In this document: positions 7,165 through 11,748 of the stretch, one piece after another
Layout: each line of letters begins with the position of its first letter
Position numbering within the stretch: position 1 is the first letter of the stretch
Source: Chamaesiphon sp.
GTDB taxonomy: Bacteria > Cyanobacteriota > Cyanobacteriia > Cyanobacteriales > Chamaesiphonaceae
Reading direction: 5' to 3'
Length of the DNA stretch: 11,748 bases
Assembly: GCA_026785875.1 (NCBI GenBank)
Contig: JAJAZF010000387.1
Location: forward strand, 1-11,748
Program-made: the position numbers and the translations under genes
The notes under the pieces: generated by a model
Databases searched by the model: none
What the model saw: only the letters and a program-made list of their open reading frames with translations
Told to the model about the DNA's origin: nothing

Positions 7165-10026
7165 CTACTCAACTTTGAATCGCTCAACATAAGTGAGCAA
7201 GTTCCGCGCGACGACAACTAGATTTTCGAGGGATGACGATACCTTCTGAGCTTCTTGGGAAGTTGACTGGGCTTGGATTTCGACTGACTGCATAACTTCT
7301 GTGACTGCTTTAGAAGTTTCGCGTTGCTCGATCGTATCTGAGGTAATCGATCGTACTAGTGCATCGATCCGATTGGATACTTGAATGATGTCATCGAGCG
7401 ATCGCTTGGCTTGTTCTGCTAGTTTGGTACCCTGGATAACTTGTTGTGTCCCCTGTTCCATCGCTGCCATTACCGAACCCGTCTCACTTTGGATTTGGAG
7501 TACGATATGCTCGATTTCTTTGAGAGCTTTAGCACTTCTGTCGGCTAGCTGTCGGACTTCATCAGCAACGATCGCAAATCCTTTCCCCGATTCTCCCGCT
7601 CTAGCTGCTTCGATACTGGCATTGAGCGCGAGTAAGTTGGTACGTGATGCAATTTGGGAAATTACCGAGACGATTTGTGAAATTTGTTGAGAAGACTCTG
7701 CCAGACGTTTGACTTTTCGAGTACTTTCTGCTACCGTTTCGCGAATCTCTTGAATACCTGCTACCGTCCGTTCTACCGCTTCACCACCTCTAAGGGCGGT
7801 CGCCGATGCCGTCCGTGCTACTTCTTCCGATTCCCGCGCACTTTCGGCTACCCGTTTGATCGAGGCAGTCATCATTTGGACAGAGTTGACAGTAACGGCG
7901 AGTTCTTCAGCTTGACTGAGCGCGTCCGAAGATAACCGCCGGGCAAATGCTTCACTTTCGGTCGAGCTTTGGTTGACCTGAACTGCGGCTACTTGTACCT
8001 GTTGCACGATCTGTCTGAGACTATCGATCGTCAAGTTAAATGAGTCGGCAACCGCACCGAGCACGTCGGCGGTGACTTCCGCTTTGACCGTCAGATCTCC
8101 CCGCGCGGCACCCTCTACATCATCAAGGAGGCGGATTACTTGACGTTGGAGTTCATCTTTGGCTAGTTCCATCTCCCGTGCCTTGCGCTGGGCTTCAGAG
8201 TTGCTAGTCACCACAGATTGCAACATGTAGTTGAAGGATGAAGACAACAGACCCAATTCATCTTGAGAAGATACAGTTGCTCGGGCAGCCATATTACCCT
8301 GAGCCACTTGCTCAAAATTGGATTGCAAGTCTCTGACGCTCTTGCTCACCTGCTTGGTATATTTACCAGTCAGGATTCTGCTAATCCCAAAACTAGCCAA
8401 ACCACCCAATACCATCATCATTGCGCCAGCGCGTTGTAGTGGCACGCGGGCGGCTTCATCTTTGCGCTCGAGCGTTAGACTGGTAACAAATGTCACTCCA
8501 GCGATCGCTACCGCCGCACCTAGTCCAGCAGCACCAGAAATCAGCCACTGCTTCTTCTGAAATGAGGCATTTTCAAACGGTGCAAATACACCTTTGGCGG
8601 GCGGAATATTCGTCATCAGAGAACTCTCCTCACGATAGAGACTACTCATACCTCCAGGCGGTTGACTTTTGATCCCAGAGATCGACACCCCATTGATAAA
8701 TGTCGAACTATCATCAAACATCCCCGAAGACTTAGGCACATCCATCGGGGATGGTGCTGGCTGCTCGAGAAAATCGTCAGGCAGGTCGAAAAATCCCGAC
8801 TGCTGCGCATCTCGATCGAATGATGATAGTTCAGCATTTATCGGACCAAACTGTCGGTTAGACATTGATTCAAGGGAATTAGCCGCGACGGGATTGACGG
8901 TTTGTGGTTGCAAAGCTGGTGCGACACCAAAATCTTCCGAGTCATCGGCATCGAGATCGTCATCGAACCTACTAGTTTGGCGAGCGCTATTGAAGTCATC
9001 GTTCATCCAGTTGGGCTGCTCGGATGACTGAGCTGTGGGGGGCCAAGCCGTAGGCAGCACACCACTAATTTCATTGAGAGCATCAGAGATATCTTCAACA
9101 GAAAATTCAAGTTGCTGAGGATTTTTTTCGTTATGGTTAGCGATCTGCTCTGGACGATGATTGGCGACAATCATCGTCGGACGATTGGCTGAATCTAACT
9201 CATCATCTCGACTGGCTTGAGGCTCGAATTGGGGTGTGACTTGAGCTGCAATTGCGTCTTGTTGCTCTGCACTTTCAAATGTGGAGACGCGATCTGGATC
9301 GAAGGTAGCAAAAGCGCGACGGGCGGCTGGTGAAACATTGAAAAATCCTGTATCATCCGCCACTTCAGATGTTGTTAGCGGTAAGTCATGAGGCTGATTC
9401 CGAGGATCTTCGCGTCGTTTGTCCTCCTCCTTATATCCAAAGGCAAAAGCATCTGTGAGAGTTTCTTGTTCGTTATTATAGAACCCCGTTGCTACTTGCG
9501 GCTTTTGGCCGATCGCACTAGGATCGATCGAGAAAAAGTCTGTAGATTGGCTCGGAAACAGTTGTCCCGACATGTCTACATTAAAATTGAGAGCTGCCAG
9601 ATCGAAATCTTCGTCAGCGGTGAGATCTTCTGGTTGTCGCCAAGTTAGTAACTCGGCTGAATCTGCACTAGTATCTCGGTAATGTCCGCCAGAATCACCT
9701 CGATCGAATTGCTCCTGGTGGCGATCGCCCATCTGGCTCAGACACGAATTAGCATATTCTAATCCACTACTCGCAAACTGGAGAAATTCAGGATCGCTGG
9801 AAATACTTAATACGTATTCATACTCCTTTTTGCCGATTTCATATTGGTACAAGCCATAACAATAAATGTGTCCTCGCAATAGTCGGACACTAGGGTCGTC
9901 ATGAAATTTTTTAACTAGAGTATCAATAATTGACGCAGCTTTTTCATAGTTGCCTTGCAAATAAGCAGCTTCTGCTAATTGATATTCTTGAGTATAGTCT
10001 TGAGTGTAATCTTGATTGGAAATCAT
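7165..10026 (-). CDS. pilJ: Methyl-accepting chemotaxis protein, PilJ/HmpD type, with TPR-like N-terminus
   Basis: This receptor feeds the CheW-CheA complex that controls type IV pili. The 953 residues begin with two TPR-like helical repeats (about 14-81; AEAAYLQGNYEKAASIID is the clearest). An acidic, low-complexity cytoplasmic linker follows to about 480. A transmembrane hairpin comes next (about 495-518 and 532-551) with a loop of only about 13 residues, then HAMP1 (about 552-608) and HAMP2 (about 625-677). The MCP signalling domain (about 680-953) has the canonical tip EAARAGESGKGFAIVADEV near residue 806. There is no periplasmic sensor domain and no GAF domain, which argues against a PixJ-type phototaxis photoreceptor. 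No C-terminal CheR-docking pentapeptide is present. It lies 144 bp after the CheW gene and 112 bp before CheA. The start is the first ATG, with no Shine-Dalgarno. The MCP identity is certain; the PilJ/HmpD assignment rests on gene order and domain layout. Confidence 0.93.
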   Translation of the reverse strand: MISNQDYTQDYTQEYQLAEAAYLQGNYEKAASIIDTLVKKFHDDPSVRLLRGHIYCYGLYQYEIGKKEYEYVLSISSDPEFLQFASSGLEYANSCLSQMGDRHQEQFDRGDSGGHYRDTSADSAELLTWRQPEDLTADEDFDLAALNFNVDMSGQLFPSQSTDFFSIDPSAIGQKPQVATGFYNNEQETLTDAFAFGYKEEDKRREDPRNQPHDLPLTTSEVADDTGFFNVSPAARRAFATFDPDRVSTFESAEQQDAIAAQVTPQFEPQASRDDELDSANRPTMIVANHRPEQIANHNEKNPQQLEFSVEDISDALNEISGVLPTAWPPTAQSSEQPNWMNDDFNSARQTSRFDDDLDADDSEDFGVAPALQPQTVNPVAANSLESMSNRQFGPINAELSSFDRDAQQSGFFDLPDDFLEQPAPSPMDVPKSSGMFDDSSTFINGVSISGIKSQPPGGMSSLYREESSLMTNIPPAKGVFAPFENASFQKKQWLISGAAGLGAAVAIAGVTFVTSLTLERKDEAARVPLQRAGAMMMVLGGLASFGISRILTGKYTKQVSKSVRDLQSNFEQVAQGNMAARATVSSQDELGLLSSSFNYMLQSVVTSNSEAQRKAREMELAKDELQRQVIRLLDDVEGAARGDLTVKAEVTADVLGAVADSFNLTIDSLRQIVQQVQVAAVQVNQSSTESEAFARRLSSDALSQAEELAVTVNSVQMMTASIKRVAESARESEEVARTASATALRGGEAVERTVAGIQEIRETVAESTRKVKRLAESSQQISQIVSVISQIASRTNLLALNASIEAARAGESGKGFAIVADEVRQLADRSAKALKEIEHIVLQIQSETGSVMAAMEQGTQQVIQGTKLAEQAKRSLDDIIQVSNRIDALVRSITSDTIEQRETSKAVTEVMQSVEIQAQSTSQEAQKVSSSLENLVVVARNLLTYVERFKVE

Positions 10027-10170
10027 CGTTTTTTGTGTCTATGACTGGTTGATTTTATGAATTATCTATTTTTTATAGTTTTCATTCACTTAACATTAGT
10101 CTAAGCTGAATAATTATCAAAGTATAAATATCGGTTTTTAATTCAACTATTAGGTATCAAACAAAAACTC
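10027..10170 (-). other. AT-rich spacer between CheW and MCP genes, weak internal promoter possible
   Basis: This 144-bp gap is much more AT-rich than the flanking genes. On the minus strand it contains TATACT (plus 10121-10126), a five-of-six match to a -10 box, but no good -35 at the right distance. I see no clear hairpin terminator. It may hold an internal promoter for the MCP and CheA genes, but the sequence evidence is weak. Confidence 0.3.
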
Positions 10171-10698
10171 TTAAATAGTCCATTGAGAAGAGCGCAGAAT
10201 CGCGACTCGATCTAATAATTTCAGTCCTGGCGCAGATCCTGTCGTCGGGTAAACTCCCTTGATAAAACTATTCATCGCTGTAGGAACATGAAGATCGGGA
10301 GGAAGCATTTGGCTGATATCCAACCATTCTGTATTTGCAACTGTGTGAACTGCAAAACCCATCACCAATTCTTGGTCTTCTACAATCAGTACCGAAACTT
10401 CAGTTTGATTGGGATCGATCGATACCCGATCGCCTAGAAATTGTCCGAGATCCGCTACCCAAATCACTTGACCCCGCCAATTATATGTGCCGAGGAAAAA
10501 AGGTGAAGCATTGGGAATTGGCGCGATCCGATCGACATAAACTGACATCACCTCTCGGACACCAGAAGCAATCAGCGCAAATTCATTACCTGAGGGTACA
10601 TCGAAGCGCAAGCACAACTCGCCATCTCGGCTCCCCACACTCAGATCGTTAGTGTCGGGAGCATCATCACTGGTGAGAAAATCTAAATTGAGAACCAT
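10171..10698 (-). CDS. pilI: CheW-like coupling protein (PilI/HmpC type)
   Basis: This small cytoplasmic adaptor links the MCP to the CheA kinase. Its 175 residues are about the usual CheW length. After a polar, acidic N-terminus (1-25), a single CheW domain covers about 26-172. The family signature is visible at 70-85 (GTYNWRGQVIWVADLG), equivalent to the G-x-x-N-x-R-G-x-(I/V)-x-x-V-x-D-L core. It is followed by the second beta-barrel half (VSVLIVEDQELVMGFAV, 101-117). The ATG is preceded on the message by AGGATAGGGCTG, an acceptable Shine-Dalgarno, which supports this start. Only 10 bp separate it from the upstream PilH gene, so the two are almost certainly co-transcribed. Confidence 0.92.
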   Translation of the reverse strand: MVLNLDFLTSDDAPDTNDLSVGSRDGELCLRFDVPSGNEFALIASGVREVMSVYVDRIAPIPNASPFFLGTYNWRGQVIWVADLGQFLGDRVSIDPNQTEVSVLIVEDQELVMGFAVHTVANTEWLDISQMLPPDLHVPTAMNSFIKGVYPTTGSAPGLKLLDRVAILRSSQWTI

Positions 10699-10708
10699 CA
10701 GCCCTATC

Positions 10709-11074
10709 CTAATTTCGTAGTAATTGTTTGATTGTACTCAGCAATTCCACTGGCTCGAACGGTTTGCAGACATAAGCGTCCGCACCTTGGCGCATTCCCC
10801 AATGTTTATCAAAATCTTCACTTTTGGAACTACACAAAATCACGGGAACATCTTGAGTTTTGGGATTGGATTTGAGCTTTCGACAAACTTCATAACCATT
10901 CATCTTGGGCATGACTACATCGAGCACCACAATGTCTGGGATAATCTCAAGTGCAACTGCGACAGCCTGTTCGCCGTCCATGGCGACATTTACTGTCATC
11001 CCACTAGCTTGGAGTAGCTCTTTGATCATTTCCCGCTGAGCGGTACTATCATCCACAACTAGAACTGTTTTCAT
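10709..11074 (-). CDS. pilH: CheY-like single-domain response regulator (PilH/HmpB type)
   Basis: The 121 residues form one receiver domain and nothing else. Acidic D8/D9, phosphoacceptor D52 (VVLDVVMP), S82 and K104 (CKPF) are all present. Without an output domain it must act by protein-protein contact, as CheY-type regulators do, receiving phosphate from the CheA of the same operon to modulate pilus motors. The start is the ATG at 11074 (MKTVLVVDDS). A TTG five codons upstream (11089) is in frame but would add residues that receiver domains do not have. It is the first gene of the operon visible here. Related loci often have a PatA-like regulator (PilG/HmpA) before it, which is missing in this window. 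Confidence 0.93.
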   Translation of the reverse strand: MKTVLVVDDSTAQREMIKELLQASGMTVNVAMDGEQAVAVALEIIPDIVVLDVVMPKMNGYEVCRKLKSNPKTQDVPVILCSSKSEDFDKHWGMRQGADAYVCKPFEPVELLSTIKQLLRN

Positions 11075-11727
11075 ATATCTACTAATCAATGAGGTGAATG
11101 GAAACTAAGACAGTAAACAAGGGCAACAGGCGATCTCTAAACATCCTCAGGGTTCATCGCTAATACTTATCGCAATCTAAAGCAGGCAAATCGCCAACCT
11201 GTCAAGGTAGCATCGATCGAGACGACGCTACTGAGCAATTTGCACAGATCGTCCGTCGTCGGGTATCGATCGATAATTATGTCCGCTACATTCAGTTTTC
11301 CCACACATTGACTAGTTTGTTGCATTATCTCCAAGATCGCTAAAAAATTTAGTTTTGTTTTGTGCTGATAGCAGTTGGGAGTGGATGTATATATAGTTAT
11401 TAGTGATGACACACTTAATTTGACCGATCCCATTGACAAGAAAATCACAGACATGGCTCCAGCGGCGAACACAGAGTAACAATTGTTGGCTCGGCTACTG
11501 TCGTTACCTATCGATCGATCGCCCATCTGGGCAATCTAGCCTCATCCAATGAGCAAAATTCACTATTTGGGGGATGTCGATGATGTCCCCACTACAGTCG
11601 TTTTTGTGTAATATAACCAAAGCGGCAACTGTCTGTTAGCTCAGATTTATAATATGGATTAACTTATTCAATTCTGGATGCTCAGCAAAAACCTAAATTT
11701 ATTTATATAAGACAAGGGAATATTAAC
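11075..11727. other. Long divergent intergenic region without a convincing gene
   Basis: About 650 bp separate the PilH start from the putative divergent start at 11728. Reading frames here are short or lack recognisable motifs; the longest (11167-11526, minus, 119 codons) matches nothing I know. The region holds a perfect 12-bp palindrome TATCGATCGATA (11264-11275). It also has several -10-like hexamers: TATATA on the minus strand near 11388-11395, and overlapping boxes near 11646-11653 on both strands. Promoters of the minus-strand operon and of the divergent gene are expected here, but I cannot place them firmly. Confidence 0.6.
11646..11653. promoter_or_regulatory. Overlapping -10-like boxes on both strands
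   Basis: The minus strand reads TATAAA (11646-11651) and the plus strand reads a perfect TATAAT (11648-11653), 75 bp before the putative GTG start at 11728. No consensus -35 box stands at the right distance on either strand. This could be a shared divergent promoter region for the pil/hmp operon and the right-edge gene. It is a weak call from sequence alone. Confidence 0.25.
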
Positions 11728-11748
11728 GTGTTGTATCTAGCCGAAGTC
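11728..11748 (+). CDS. Start of a divergent gene cut by the window edge, possibly hmpF-like
   Basis: A GTG at 11728 is preceded by AAGGGAA (11714-11720), a plausible Shine-Dalgarno seven bases upstream, and opens a frame reading MLYLAEV up to the window edge. From memory, HmpF proteins of filamentous cyanobacteria begin in a very similar way, and hmpF lies upstream of and divergent to the hmp chemotaxis operon, the arrangement seen here. HmpF is a coiled-coil-rich protein needed for type IV pilus function in hormogonia. Only seven residues are visible, so the identity is a hypothesis supported mainly by context. Confidence 0.45.

Noticed and set aside
10027..10170. Full -35/-10 promoter such as TTGATA with TAATGT before the MCP gene
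   Set aside because: The -10 matches only three of six bases. AT-rich sequence yields such pairs by chance, so only a weak regional note is kept.
11164..11343. Plus-strand open stretch with a protein-like end (VSIDNYVRYIQFSHTL...)
   Set aside because: It has no ATG, GTG or TTG near its beginning, is short, overlaps the other weak frame and matches no family I know.
11167..11526. 119-codon minus-strand frame considered as a remnant of pilG
   Set aside because: It has no receiver residues or PATAN-like continuation. The only resemblance is a vague hydrophobic pattern (FLAILEIMQQTSQCVGKLNV). It may be chance or decayed sequence, so I do not call a pseudogene.

Overview
The window is cyanobacterial. 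It holds six copies of the HIP1 octamer GCGATCGC (3019, 5314, 6394, 7398, 8501, 9721) and a great many CGATCG/GATCGATC words. It also has short tandem heptamer repeats between genes and gene families typical of cyanobacteria. From base composition alone I cannot name the genus. If the right-edge start is what it appears to be, a filamentous or type IV pilus-motile lineage is suggested.

Left part (1-1736): the 3' end of an unrecognised plus-strand gene converges, with a 4-bp stop-codon overlap, on a minus-strand cobO (corrinoid adenosyltransferase). Upstream of cobO is an array of the heptamer TTGACAG. Read on the minus strand it supplies several consensus -35 boxes. The array ends just before the TTG start of a divergent plus-strand DUF2227-type membrane metal-binding protein. 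That protein's C-terminal tail is encoded by dispersed repeats, one of which forms a long inverted repeat with the 3' flank of the next gene.

Main part (1737-11074): a minus-strand chemotaxis-type operon in the order CheY (PilH/HmpB) - CheW (PilI/HmpC) - MCP (PilJ/HmpD) - CheA hybrid kinase (PilL/HmpE). This is the gene order of the systems that control type IV pilus motility and phototaxis in cyanobacteria. The MCP has a cytoplasmic TPR-like N-terminus, a tight transmembrane hairpin with almost no periplasmic loop, two HAMP domains and a canonical MCP signalling tip. The 1771-residue CheA has an N-terminal Hpt, dimerisation, ATPase and CheW-like domains and a C-terminal receiver. A linker of about 800 acidic residues separates the Hpt from the core and contains about 15 degenerate units of about 22 residues. 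The expected logic is: the MCP senses input, CheW couples it to CheA, CheA autophosphorylates on Hpt His46, and phosphate passes to PilH and the fused receiver to set pilus activity.

Right part (11075-11748): about 650 bp without a convincing gene, where related loci normally carry a PatA-like response regulator (PilG/HmpA). At the very edge a divergent plus-strand gene begins with MLYLAEV, which resembles from memory the start of HmpF, a filamentous-cyanobacterial motility protein encoded divergently from the hmp operon. I see no RNA gene, insertion sequence or CRISPR array. I see no clearly new system. The oddities are the repeat-filled CheA linker, the repeat-borne promoter and protein tail, and the missing PilG.
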